Shown: one piece after another, positions 37,401-47,799 of the stretch
Layout: each line of letters begins with the position of its first letter
Position numbering within the stretch: position 1 is the first letter of the stretch
The notes under the pieces: generated by a model
Told to the model about the DNA's origin: nothing
What the model saw: only the letters and a program-made list of their open reading frames with translations
Database searches by the model: none
Source of the DNA: Corylus avellana
Taxonomy: Eukaryota; Streptophyta; Magnoliopsida; Fagales; Betulaceae
Length of the DNA stretch: 64,000 nt
Assembly: GCF_901000735.1 (NCBI RefSeq)
Contig: NC_081542.1
Location: forward strand, 13,167,180-13,231,179
Direction: 5' to 3'
Made by a program: the position numbers and the translations under genes

Positions 37401-37811
37401 GTGAGCATCACATTCTTCAGGGTCCGGCCAGAGTCCAACCAATACCAGTCCCCAACAAATCCTCCCATGTCTGCAGGTGCCATGACTCTATGGCAACCAG
37501 GCGTTACAAGCCCGTATGCAGCCCCAAATGGAGCTCTCAACGGCTACGAGGCCATGGACACGATGCCCCGATGGGGTGTCCTTCGTGCTGCTCCGGTAGT
37601 CATGTTGGCCCCAGTGCGCCCCATGGTGTTGAGCCCCCGAAGTCTTCCTCAAGGTGGTACTGGAGTTTTCTTGCCATGGACAATGGGATCAAGAAAACAT
37701 GCAAAGCATCTTCCTCCACGAGCCCAAAAAGGCCGGCTTCTTGCTTTACCTTCCCCGCTTGATGAAACTCATGCGGCGGAGACCACTTCTCAACCTGGCA
37801 TCAGTGTTTGA
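31470..37811 (+). CDS. ALKBH10B: ALKBH10B-type 2OG-Fe(II) RNA demethylase
   Basis: Exons: 31470-32016, 35395-35525, 35668-35785, 36385-36501, 36773-36888, 37064-37218, 37328-37811; the joined frame gives 555 residues. The N-terminal part has the family's AILAWYRGEFAAANAIIDAL block. VNVVKGLKLYEDIFTDSEL then opens the AlkB fold. Iron ligands are H355 and D357 (PPHLDQP) with distal H410 (MARHVMCP); NKRVSITFFR (417-426) supplies the 2-oxoglutarate side. The Pro-rich tail contains TGVFLPW and KHLPPRAQK. Known role: Arabidopsis ALKBH10B removes N6-methyladenosine from mRNA and promotes flowering. Oddities: intron 2 starts GC, not GT (35526-35527); intron 1 is 3.4 kb with repeats, a scaffold gap and a bZIP-type site. 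The paralogue ALKBH10A cannot be fully excluded. Confidence 0.92.
33011..33022 (+). promoter_or_regulatory. overlapping CRE-type and G-box sites in ALKBH10B intron 1
   Basis: TGACGTCA (33011-33018), a palindromic C-box/CRE site for plant bZIP factors, overlaps CACGTG (33017-33022), the G-box used by bZIP and bHLH factors. It lies about 1 kb into intron 1 in a local rise of GC content (about 32960-33460). An intronic enhancer or alternative promoter is possible; no transcript evidence is available here. Confidence 0.4.
33830..34230. repeat. duplicated AT-rich repeat in ALKBH10B intron 1
   Basis: The phrase ttataagggtatttttgtca followed by attttggtataaagg occurs at about 33958 and 34180. Poly-A and a tggccgtgggtctag-type block precede it. 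It is probably a degraded noncoding transposon. Confidence 0.5.
34509..34608. other. 100-N scaffold gap within ALKBH10B intron 1
   Basis: Exactly 100 N. The flanks do not repeat each other. The sequence after it (34609-34800) has an open minus-strand frame without a recognised domain, possibly a transposon remnant. No ALKBH10B coding sequence appears to be lost, because exons 1 and 2 join in frame. Confidence 0.9.
35526..35667 (+). other. GC-AG intron 2 of ALKBH10B
   Basis: The conserved text VKGHM-VNVVKG requires the exon to end at ATG (35525), so the intron begins gcgagt. The acceptor is ctggcag. Using the nearest GT instead (35511) would stay in frame but delete VKGHM. Confidence 0.65.
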
Positions 37812-38049
37812 GAAGAACTTGGTGTGAAGTAAAGTCTGTGGCAGCCCTGGGTCCAGAGCAACGTGAATTTACAACGGTAGGATTCATGTTCGCTTCCTTG
37901 CTCTTGAGGAGTTTCTCTTGTTGTAAAAAAAAGGGTTGCTTGCTGTTAAAGAGTTTTTTTTTTTTTTTCCACAGTAAGATTAGGCTCAAGCGGTACGGTG
38001 GTCATAAATTTCTTTTTCTTGAATACCAATCATGGTAAAATTTTAGTGG

Positions 38050-39190
38050 TAGTGGAGCTTGAAGTTTGAGAAAGTGTGAATTAGCTCAAGTAGAGGCGGA
38101 ATTTTGTACTAATCATTGCTTTGTATCTTTTTTTTTTCCTTTTCTTTTCTCTTCTTTTTTCCCTTTCATAGACTAATCAAATCACCTTTCTGGTCGTATT
38201 GTTTAGATTTTTCTAGTTCTCTTTTGGAAGTGAAAACCAGTCTTTATCAAGCTTGGTGGGGAGGGTGGTATTAGAATTGAATGGTGTTGCTGAGCATTAA
38301 GCTTTGATCTCAATTTATTAGGATTTCTACAGAGAAACCATAGGTTTAATATTGAAAAACATGCAAGACATGAAATTTGGTTCCAACATGTAGACAAGAA
38401 AGTAAATAGAAAAAACAGTTGTAGATTCTTATTAAAATTTGGCAAGATTGATGGTGTATAAGTATTATTATTTTAGAAATTAATTACATATAAATACAAA
38501 TTTTGTCGTAGGATACTGTTAGGCCGTTATTGTTGAAGTTTTAGCTGGAGAATATAAAGGGCAACCTCTTTTAAAACTTTCAAAGCTTATAAATGGTTGC
38601 TAACTTGCTGCGATCCCGAAAATCCAAAAGAAATATATGCTTTTCATTATGAGTAAGCTCTTAATTGGATCAGAAATTGTAAAGTGAGGAAAGTTGGCGG
38701 TCATCCATTGGAGGTATCAAACCTTTTTTATTTTTTTTTTTGAGGGGCATTAGGAAAATAGAATATATAGACGGAGTATTACTTATTGAATGCGTAAAGG
38801 AGAACTGTAGCCGTCACGGTCATAGTGTACCTAAGCTTCCCTTGTCCAAGCAAATTTGTGTCTGGCTCGAGCTTGAGCTCGACATGAGCCTAAAACTGGT
38901 GTTTGAACTCGGCTCGTCAAGGTTGGATCCCTGTTCGAGCTCGAGTAGCGAAAGAGGCAAAAAAAGATAAGGCTTTACTGAGAGATGTAGAGAAAGCCAT
39001 ATTTCAAAGAACGATAAGCTCCGCTGCTTCAAGAGAGAGTGAATTGGTATGAGATTGCCGTGAGTTTCTTAACGGCGACACCATCATTGTTGACGCCCTT
39101 CGCCCAAACATTGAACGAAGCCTTAAAAAACTCATGGTTTTAGGCTTTAGGTTAGAAATAGACGAAGAAGGAAGAACTAAGAAGGAGGAT
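38050..39190. other. interval after ALKBH10B
   Basis: Likely 3' UTR, then AT-rich DNA. A purine- and CG-containing stretch (about 38860-38960, ctcgagcttgagctcgac) has local palindromes. Short open frames on both strands near 39000-39200 have no recognised domain. Confidence 0.35.
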
Positions 39191-39206
39191 GAAGGCAATT
39201 TATGAA

Positions 39207-39470
39207 GAATTCCTGAGGGGAGGAGTGGGGAGATGGCAATTTATGAAGAATCACAAGACACTCAAGCGTGAGGGATCACTTGCTTGTCAACACGCTATAT
39301 CATATTAATTGTTTGATACAAGATACTGATGTAGATGATTGTTTTTGTGGTTTATGGATACATGCTGTTGTTTGCCGTTGCTAGTTTCTTTTGTATAGTT
39401 TTCGGTTGGATTTTGTTGTTAGGTTTTGTTACTTTGTACTTCCTCAGAAGATTGGGGAAAGCTTGTATGT
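39207..39470 (+). pseudogene. papain-type protease 3' end, fragment A0
   Basis: Starts with gaattcctgaggggagg, the decayed counterpart of the NSWGEEWGD region, then the IARHSS-like tail and about 180 bases of 3' flank. Nearly identical to 40725-40977, so one arose from the other by local duplication. The upstream half of this copy is missing. Confidence 0.6.
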
Positions 39471-39649
39471 AGGAGTTAGGTTGGGGCAAGCATTTTTTTT
39501 TTTTTTTCTCGTGTAAGTTGCTTATTCATTGAGCAACTTGTGTTCCAGTGAGGTTTTCTCTAGCTGGAGTGGTTTCTTTGTAAATTTTTGTGTGGAATGA
39601 AAATATTATTCATAAAAAAAAAAAAAAAAAGGAGCGTGGAAATTCAGTA

Positions 39650-40480
39650 TATGATATTGTCTTCTAGCAGCATTTTATTGAGCATATTGAATTTTTTGAA
39701 TGGCGCGACCAGGATAATGTACTGCAACCTATACATCTTCAGTCATATTGTAAGTCTACATTTACTTACATGGAATTTGGTTCAACATTTAGACTCAAAA
39801 AATAATTTTGTGGTATGTTACTGTAGGGCAACTGATACCGTTGAAGTGTTGGCAGTAGCACACAAATACCCACATTCATATATGCCTCTATTGAGTCTTT
39901 CGATGTAGGATATAATTGACGGATGTAAGCAGGTTTTGACTGGATCATGTCGTATAGCATAAGGTTTGAGGATCATTACCCATTCGTTGGGATAAGGCAT
40001 CCTTATACTGTAAAGAAAGAGGATGATGTATATATATAAAAAAGGTATGGTGTGAGTGACATTAATGAAATAAAATGTACTGATGAGGTAGAGATTATTG
40101 AATGCATGAGGGAGAAACCTGTGGTCGCGGTGCTAAAACTGTAAAACAGTTTTGGAGAACACTGTAATATAAGTATAATAAAATTACAATTGATAGTAAC
40201 AAAAATAAATTATTGTTTCCTTACATTTTTAGTTTTTGTTATATGTCATAGCAAATTTGAAAATGACCAACAATGGAGAAGATAAAGGAAGATATGGTCA
40301 TGATGAAACAAAATATGGACAGTAGACATATATCATGCTATTGTAATTGTTGGGTTCGTGATGAGAATATTGATGGTACGACCTATTGACTGGTGAAGAA
40401 TATTGATGGCGCGAGTAGAAGGCAGATGGTGGCTTCGGAAGAATCGCAAGCATGGGGAAGTACTTGCTTATTGACATGTT
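39650..40480 (+). pseudogene. papain-type (C1A) cysteine protease pseudogene, copy A
   Basis: Pieces occur in order. WRDQDNVLQPIHLQ (39701-39745) matches the start of the mature domain. After an intron, CYCRATDTVEVLAVAHK (from 39816) covers the active-site block with the conserved CW changed to CR. LLSLSM-stop-DIIDGC carries a nonsense codon. Further on, YHAIVIVGF (about 40330) holds the His region and a broken TTY-stop-LVKN stretch holds the Asn region. Stops and frameshifts make it inactive. Its 3' end is followed by another partial copy. Confidence 0.75.
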
Positions 40481-40599
40481 GTATCCTATTGTTTGATACA
40501 AGCTACTAATGTTGATGATGGTTTACATTCAATAATTTTCCCTTATTAAGTAGTTGGTGTGAGTGCATAATTATAAATTTTACTTTCTATCACCAACGA

Positions 40600-40977
40600 C
40601 GGAGGAGATATAGAACGATATGCTCATGTTGGAACAAAATATGAACAGTAGACATTAATCATGCTATTGAAATTGTTGGGTTCGAGATGGATGATACTGA
40701 AGATAAGACCTACTAGTAGGTGAAGAATTCTTGAGGGGAGGAGTAGGGAGATGGCATTTTATGAAGAATCGCAAGACACTCAAGTGTGAGGGATTACTTG
40801 CTTGGTTATATCATATTGTTTGATACAAGATACTGATGTAGATGATTGTTTTTGTGGTTTGTGGATACATGCTGTTGTTTGGTGTTGTTGGTTTCTTTTG
40901 TATAAATTTCGGTTGGATTTTTGTGTTAGGTTTTGTTACTTTGTACTTCCTCAGAAGATTGGGGAAAGCTTGTATGT
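40600..40977 (+). pseudogene. papain-type protease 3' end, fragment A2
   Basis: Contains NHAIEIVGF, then a broken TY-VKNS region with stops and IARHSSV, then the same 3' flank as 39207-39470 (copies at 40725-40977 and 39207-39470). No 5' half is present. Confidence 0.65.
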
Positions 40978-41319
40978 GGCTGTTTTCTTTTTTTTTTCTT
41001 TTTTTTTTTCGTGGGAGTTGCTTAATAATTGAGCGACTTGTGTTTCAGTGAAGATTGAGGACAAAATGGCCAAAGATAAGAAGTGGGAAAGATATTTCCT
41101 TATAGCCCTTTCCTTATTAAAAAAAAAAAACGTTCGGTGTACTGTTGGACTAACGGTCGTTGCTCTTATAAGGGTAGAATTGTCATTTTGTATTTTTTTT
41201 GGGGACAATTCTGCCCTTATAATAACAAGACATCATAGGATCCAATTTCCTAGCTGGAGTTTTTTTTTTTTTGTGAAGAAATTTAGTATTTGTTTTTGTG
41301 TTGTGGCTGCATTTTAGGT

Positions 41320-42195
41320 TGTTGATTAAATGTTTTGATTGGCGCTACACGATGATGATGTGCTGCAACCTGTTCATCTTTAGGAGGATTGTAAGTCCAC
41401 ATCCACTTGCGTTATGATTTGGTTGAACATTTAGACTAAAAGTTTTATTTTTTGATAGGCTACTGCTGGACAGTTGTTATTGTTGAGGTGTTGGCAGCAG
41501 CACACAAGCTACAACATCCATATATGCATCTATTGAGGCTTTCCATGCAGGATATTATTGATGGATGCATGGATCCGGAACACAATATAATTTACCTCTA
41601 TAGGTTTTGGCAGACTCTTGCTTGGATAATGATTTATGAAATTAGGTTGGAGGTTGACTACCCATTTGTTGGGGGAAAAACAACCTTATATTTCAAGACA
41701 GAGGATGAGGTATTTATAATTTTTTATTTATTTATTTAATCTATAATTTGTTATTTTAAAATCCAATCTCTCTTAAGAATTAGATTGTGTTGGTTTGAAG
41801 AGTATCAGGGACACTATACTGACGAGGCATTGATCATTGAATGCGTTAGGCAACCTGTGGCTGTAGTGCTGAGAGTGTACTAGAGCTTTCGATACTATAA
41901 GTATAGTTAAGTTACAATTTATAGTTTTTGTTATGATATTCTTACCTATTTTCGTTTTTGTTATATGAAACGACAAATTTGGAAAAGACCAACAAAGGAG
42001 GAGATTATAGAGGAGGATATGATCATGGACGTAGATGGCATGGATAGATAAGAAATTTATCATGCAATTGTGTTAGTTGTGTTGGGGTTTGATGAGATTG
42101 ACGGTACAACCTTCTGGCGGGTCAAGAATTCTTGGTGGGAGGCTCTGGGAGATGTCGGGTTTGGAAAAATTGCAAGACACTCGAGTGTGGGGTAA
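41320..42195 (+). pseudogene. papain-type (C1A) cysteine protease pseudogene, copy B
   Basis: The best preserved copy. GYCWTVVIVEVLAAAHKLQH (Cys codon 41464-41466) is the active-site helix. LLRLSMQDIIDGC aligns with the papain LS-x-Q-[DE]-L-[VI]-D-C block. EVDYPFVGGK matches the EEDYPY region. YHAIVLVV (His 42061-42063) and GTTFWRVKNSWWEALGD (Asn 42127-42129) supply the other catalytic residues. The exon before 41390 is frameshifted, a stop follows VLRVY near 41881, and no signal or propeptide is visible. It forms the left arm of an inverted duplication. Confidence 0.78.
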
Positions 42196-42832
42196 CATTT
42201 GAATTTTGACACTCTTTATCCTATTGTATCTATTCATTTCCAGACATATTGTGTTTCCGAACACTATAAAATCTACCTGGATCCCGAACACAATATATCT
42301 GGAAATGAATAGGTATATTTGGAAATGAATAGGTTGCAGCATGTTATCTTGAAATGAGTCCATCAAACATTAGGATAAAGAGTGTCAAAAATCAAGTGCT
42401 GCCTCACACTCGAGTGTCTAGCAATTTTCCCAAACCGAACATCTCCCCAAGCCTCCCCAAGAATTCTTGACCCGCCAGAAGGCTGTACCGTCAATCTCAT
42501 GGAACCCTAACCCAACTATCACAATTGCATGATAAATTTCTTCTCTATCCATACCATCTATCTCCATGATCATATCCTCCTCTATGATCTTCTCATTTGT
42601 TGGTCATCTCCAAATTTGTTTAATATAACAAAAATGAAAATATATTAGAATATCATAACAAAAACTATAAATTGTAATTTGACTATACTTACACTATCAA
42701 GACAGTATCAAGAGCTTTGGTACGCTCTCAAGACTACGGCCACAGGTTTATGCCTAACGCATTCAATGATGAATGCCTCATCATTATACTTTATGTCCCT
42801 AATACCCCTCACACCAACACAATCTAATTCCT
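41760..42832. repeat. large inverted repeat joining protease copies B and C
   Basis: Sequence from about 41815 to 42230 reappears in reverse complement from about 42369 to 42832, and the symmetry continues between 41330-41700 and 43600-44000 once the solo LTR is removed. The centre is a tighter hairpin: tattcatttccagacatatt at 42231 pairs with aatatatctggaaatgaata ending at 42311. Arms of roughly 0.9 kb are diverged by substitutions and small indels. Confidence 0.8.
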
Positions 42833-44000
42833 ACAATGAGAGATTGGATTTTGTTGGGACATGGACTAGCCCACTATTTATTCAGCAGTCCTCGGGCCCA
42901 GCCTGAGGAGGACCAAGCCCGAGACTATGAATTCGAGACCTGCTTATCCGAGACTTCCTCTGGTCGAGACCATAAAGTCCGAGATTAACTCAAGACATGC
43001 AAGTCTCGGTAAAGGGAATAACTCAGATATCCTGAAAGAGGTTATTTCTAATAAATAAGTAATCTTGTTATCATATCTTTTACAATCTAGATCCTGCATA
43101 TATCCATGAAGATATGTCAGTTGATATCTAAGATCACAAAAGCAATTGAGTCCTACTCGGACGCTATAATTTAGCATGGCCTAAAAGATTACAAGGCTGA
43201 TCCTTTGATCTCAAACCACTGAAATCGTGGAACAACTAACAAACATGATCTTTCATTCAAATGTTTGTTTAGCCGATATCAAGGGATAGATTCCTGAATG
43301 TATGGGAAATCAAATCCTCTCCCTGCCTATAAATACAAGTCATGTTATCAAAGCAAGAGTAATCACAACTCTCATTATCTAAGCTCTGTAGTTGTTGTCA
43401 ATATCCTTTCCCATTCTGATGACTTAGGCATCGGAGTGTTCTCGCCGGCTCACTCCCGATCACTTTGATCCTTCTTTCTTCAAATAGTTCGTGTGTTGGT
43501 CAACTCAAGCTTGGCATGCGTGCCACATCATCATCTAGAAAACTGTGCATCAACAGATTTTAAAAAAAAGAAAAAATTAAAACAAATTAAAGATTAAATA
43601 AAAAATAAAAATTATAAATATCACATCCTCTGTCTTGTCTTGAAAATATAAGGTTGTTTTTCCCCAATAAATGGGTAGTCAACAGTCATTATTCAAGCAA
43701 GAGCCTACCAACAACTACCTATACAGAAGCATACATGGATGTTGTAGCTTGTGTGCTACTGCCAACACGTCAACAATAACAACTGCCCAGCAGTAGCCTA
43801 TCAAAAAATAAAATTTTTAGTCTAAATGTTGAACCGAATCATAACGCAAGTGAATGTGGACTTACAATCTTCCTGGAGATGAACAAGTTGCAGCACATTA
43901 TCCTGGTCGCGCCAACTGTCTACAACAAGAGTTGGAGCCCCATCAATGAAGCAAACTCGACCTGCGTAGAATGGGAACCAGGAAAAGAGTAAGCTACTTA
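42370..44000 (-). pseudogene. papain-type (C1A) cysteine protease pseudogene, copy C
   Basis: Read on the minus strand: FIDGAPTLVVDSWRDQDNVL then VHLQED, an intron, GYCWAVVIVDVLAVAHKLQH with catalytic Cys at 43790-43792, a truncated middle with a stop, then YHAIVIVGLGFHEIDGT and FWRVKNSWG with Asn at 42463-42465. The active-site words CWA and NSWG are closer to the papain consensus here than in copies A and B, but the LS-Q-DIIDGC segment is missing and the body is split by an LTR at 42852-43555. It is not functional. Confidence 0.75.
42847..43560. mobile_element. 704-bp solo LTR with 5-bp TSD
   Basis: The element 42852-43555 starts tgttgggacatgg and ends ctgtgcatcaaca, with TG...CA ends and a short terminal inverted repeat (tgttg / caaca). 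It is flanked by perfect gattt repeats at 42847-42851 and 43556-43560. A TATAAATA box at 43328-43335 marks the probable U3/R border. No internal retrovirus-like coding region remains, so it is the product of LTR-LTR recombination. Confidence 0.92.
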
Positions 44001-44009
44001 AAAAATTTA

Positions 44010-45060
44010 GCCACAGACTCAAAACTTTGTGGCTACAGCCTACAGAGAGAAGTCGAAGGCAGAGCTCACCGAAATTTGATGCTCCAACTGCTGCCCGGAC
44101 ACCACGACGGTGGCCGTGGAATGAGGTTGTTTTATATATCCCGAGTCCAGGGAAACATGCATCTGAATCATCGATATTTTATTATTGAATTAATTAAGAA
44201 GTGGGATCTGCAGGAAGGTTAAAACTCAATCCAATTAAATGAAAGAATCAGATCGAATAGAACCGATGTTGAAATCTGCAAGAAAAAAAAAAACAACAGT
44301 TTGTGAGAAAAAAAAAGAACAGTTTGTGTTTCTCAGTTCCGAGTCAGATAGAGAGAGAGATTGAGAGAGATTTAGACAGGAGAAACCTGGACGGCGCAGC
44401 CAAAACGGCATTCTTTGTCTTGTTATATACTTGTATTACTGAACCCGAACCCAATTTCTTTCATGAATTCGTGTTATGAGAATGAGAGAGACCTTGTGAT
44501 TCAAACCTCTTTTTCTTGCCTGTCGTACGTGAATATTGGTGGGAATACAAAATAGACTTGAGCTAGAAAAACCCTTTGGGAATAAATCAAAATCCAACAA
44601 AACTTAGAAATAATTAATGGAATAAACTTCCTTATTCAAAACAGCTACTCGTACGTTTATACGTTTAAGACTTGAACAAATTAAATCTTCCCTGCCTGCA
44701 TAGAAACAGCCAAATGTTAAAATGCCAAAAGAATCTTGTGAATTGAAGGACTCTTATGTATATATTTTATTAATACTCTTCAGAACCACCATAGTCTATC
44801 AGGCCTACAGCACCTATGCTGTTAAAACAACCAATGGTTGAGATTGAATAGGAAAAAAAAAAAAAAAAAAACCAACTTTTGTTTAATGAAAATAAAACGA
44901 CACAGTTTGGTTGGAAATGTTTTTGGTTAAATCTCAACCGTTGGCTTTTTTTTTTTTTTTTTTTTAATTTGTTATATCTAATTCCAACCGTTTGGCTCGA
45001 TATTTTAACAACACTGGCCAAATAATCACCCGACGGCGCGTCGCACAGCGGCACAAGAGG
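44010..45060. other. interval between protease array and DarP homologue
   Basis: The minus strand at about 44060-44400 looks like a leader for copy C: a CT-rich stretch and a short frame beginning MIQMHVSLDSGYIKQPH. It does not join copy C in frame by the obvious splice. The rest is AT-rich with poly-A/T tracts. Confidence 0.4.
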
Positions 45061-45064
45061 ATAA

Positions 45065-47796
45065 ATGGCCAATCTGGTACGGCGTCTAAAGCAATGGCCG
45101 ACGTTGCACCACCAGGGCTGCGCCTGCACAACACCGCATCAGTTTCTCTCCCCACTCTTCCCGCCACTCACAAAAGCCGTCTTTCCTCATCTCTCGCTAA
45201 CAGCAGTGCCTTTGGCTCATCGTAACGTCCATAACCGAACACGCGGCCTCAGAACGCCCAATGCGCCAATACCGTCTGATCTCGAACAACGCGGTGGCGG
45301 CGGCTCGGATTCCGATGAACTGAAGAGTCGAAACCAGCTTAAACGCGAGGCTCGGCGCGCCGTCCGTTGGGCCATGGAGCTCGCCTCCTTCTCTACCCCT
45401 CAAATCAAACGTATCCTCAGGTGCCCCGCCAAATCCTTCTTTATTACAAAATTAGCCCTCTATTCGCTTTTCATATTACCAATTGCTATATCAAAATTTT
45501 ACTTTAATTGCAGATTGGCCTCGCTTGAGCAAGAGGTGATGGAAGCTATAATGCTAGTGAAGGTGCTTCCGTAGTTGTAGAATTTTTGTTGTTAGTTTAT
45601 TTCTTGTTGTAGTGAGGTTTTGGTATTGTGGTTTGTTGTTGAAGATAAGGTGTTTGTATTTTGGTCTGGCAGAAATTTGGGCCTGATGTGCGAGAAGGAA
45701 AGCGAAGGCAATTCAATTATATTGGTATGCAAATCCATTCCTTATAATACTGGCTCATGTGTTTGTAGGGTTTGGCTGATTACTACTTGTACTATTTTCC
45801 TTAGTTAATGGCACGCAAAAGAATGTTAAAATGGTTTACAGCTAATTTATGCTTACGTTTTATTGATTCTGCCTAAGCATTAGCTAATTTGTCCAATAAA
45901 AATTCCTTCTTTTTTTTTTTTTTTTTCCTTCTAGTTTAGCTATCTATTTTTCAAATATACCCCACATTTCACTCTATTTTTTCAGTGCTCGTTTTAACGA
46001 TTATTTTTTAAAATTCATCTCTTCCCAACGGTCATATTTTCCAAAGTTCGTGTTTGCTTAACGGTCATATTTTTGAAAATTCATCTTTTCCCAATCGGTT
46101 GGGATGCCTCTAATAACCAACGAATGACAAGTGTTTTTCCTTGTGCGGATCGTATTTCAGTGAGAACTTGATGAGTCTTATGCATTCAATATAAGTAAGA
46201 CCATTTTCTCTCCAATTTTCATTCACCTTAAGCCAAGTTTTTTTTTTTTCTTCATTCATTCGTTCTCTATAGTTGTTGAGTACTTTAGCATTTTGCAAAA
46301 AGCAGAGCCAGATGTAGGAAGCTTTTTAGTAATTTCTTGCTACAGAGCTAGCTAAAAAGTTAATTTGTTGTGTTGGATGTGAATTCTCTAAAAGCTCATA
46401 AATCCTAGTTGTCGTCTGTCTTGGTTGTTGCATGACAAAGATGCTAGTACTCTATGCCTCTAGCGATTTTGTAGTTGATAGAATGTCAATTTGTTGTGGT
46501 GAAAAATACTTCTTATATGATGTATTTAACAATATTTTGTTATCAATAGCATATGCATAATTCTGTTATTTCTGAATGGTGCCTCCAAAGTTTAGAACTT
46601 CTGAGCGTCCACAGTACATGGCGATCTTATATGGTTTTACATACCTGCAAACTTTGTATGTCTTTTGCTTTTCTCATTTTGTCTTCTAATTCGTATTGTG
46701 CCATCAAAAGTATTGTTTGCTTTGCATATCTTGACATGATTGTAACCCTATAAACTGGATTCTGCATGACATGCTTTTGTTTTGCTTGCAATTGGTGGGG
46801 ACTTGCATGGCAAGTTTGATATGATATTTTTTAGGGTATGTGGTTCACATGCATGTGATTTTGATAAAGATACTTATATTTTTGTTAGGTAAACTGTTGA
46901 GGGAAGTGCAACCTGAGTTAATGGATGGGTTGATTAAGGCTACAAAAGATGGTGACCAGAGTAGGCTGCAGGCTTTGTCAGGGTCAATGGTTATTGGAGA
47001 GCATGATGAAGAAGCTGAAGAAACTGAATACGAGGAGGAAGAAGAGGAGGTATAGTATCATATGTTGAAAAATTTATCAAGCTTCATGAGAATTATGCCT
47101 CTGGAACCCTATTCCTTACTTCTCGAGTATTTGTTTAGGTGTCTGATGAATACATGAACATAGCAATCAGATGGTTTGAAGGTCTGATCAGTAAGGACAT
47201 CAAAATCACCAACGAAATTTATTCAGTTCGGAGCGTTGAGTTTGATCGTCAAGTAAGTTGAATTCCACCTTCGTGATTCCTAATCACAAAATGAATCGAG
47301 TATATGCTATGGATATGACAACTTTTTGATCAAAGAGGAAGTCATTCACTTTGTGCTAAGCTAAATAAGTTTCTAGCAGGCTTTGCAGTCTGTTGATTTG
47401 CACTTGAACCTTTGTCCTCGATTTAACAAGATTGGATTGTTACTTATATAAATAAAATAAAATAAAAATAAAAAAAGCCAATTTATTTTATTTGAGCCCC
47501 AAAATCATTAATCCTTACCTACTTAAACTGTTCATATAAATTGTGTGGCTCTTTTCAGTGGGGAATCACGGGATTGTGTTTCTTTTTTTTTTTTCTTTTT
47601 TTTTTTTTCTCTTATCTCTTATGTTAGCATTTCTTAACAGGAGTTGCGTAAACTTGTCCGGAGAGTTCACTCAATTCAAGAACGGCAGATCACTACTGAG
47701 GAAAACGAGAGAGAGGTAGATGAAGAAGTCATGGCTGCCAGAAAGTCCCTCACCCGTTTCCTTCTTTCAATTGCGAAGCAAATGCCTAGTGATTGA
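45065..47796 (+). CDS. YjgA/DarP (DUF615) homologue, organelle-targeted
   Basis: Exons: 45065-45420, 45514-45562, 45673-45724, 46889-47049, 47139-47252, 47641-47796; all GT-AG, 295 residues in one frame. Residues 1 to about 85 form an Arg/Ser/Pro-rich presequence (MANLVRRLKQW...), pointing to mitochondria or plastid. The DUF615 domain follows: SRNQLKREARRAVRWAMELA from residue 88, then KFGPDVREGKRRQFNYIGKL and LLREVQPELMDGL. Bacterial YjgA, renamed DarP, assists late 50S ribosomal subunit assembly, so a role in organellar ribosome maturation is a reasonable inference. A run rich in Glu (GEHDEEAEETEYEEEEEEV, near the end of exon 4) separates the conserved half from the C-terminal helices (NIAIRWFEGLISKDIKI, ELRKLVRRVHSIQERQ). 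I recall no acidic run like it in bacterial members. Confidence 0.88.
45725..46888 (+). other. intron 3 of the DarP homologue
   Basis: About 1.16 kb of AT-rich intron with poly-T tracts and no ORF of coding character. Its ends are gtatgc and tttgttag. Confidence 0.7.
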
Positions 47797-47799
47797 ATA

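Noticed and set aside
37379..37762. Second frame overlapping the last ALKBH10B exon
   Set aside because: The other frame carries the conserved tail and joins the upstream exon in phase.
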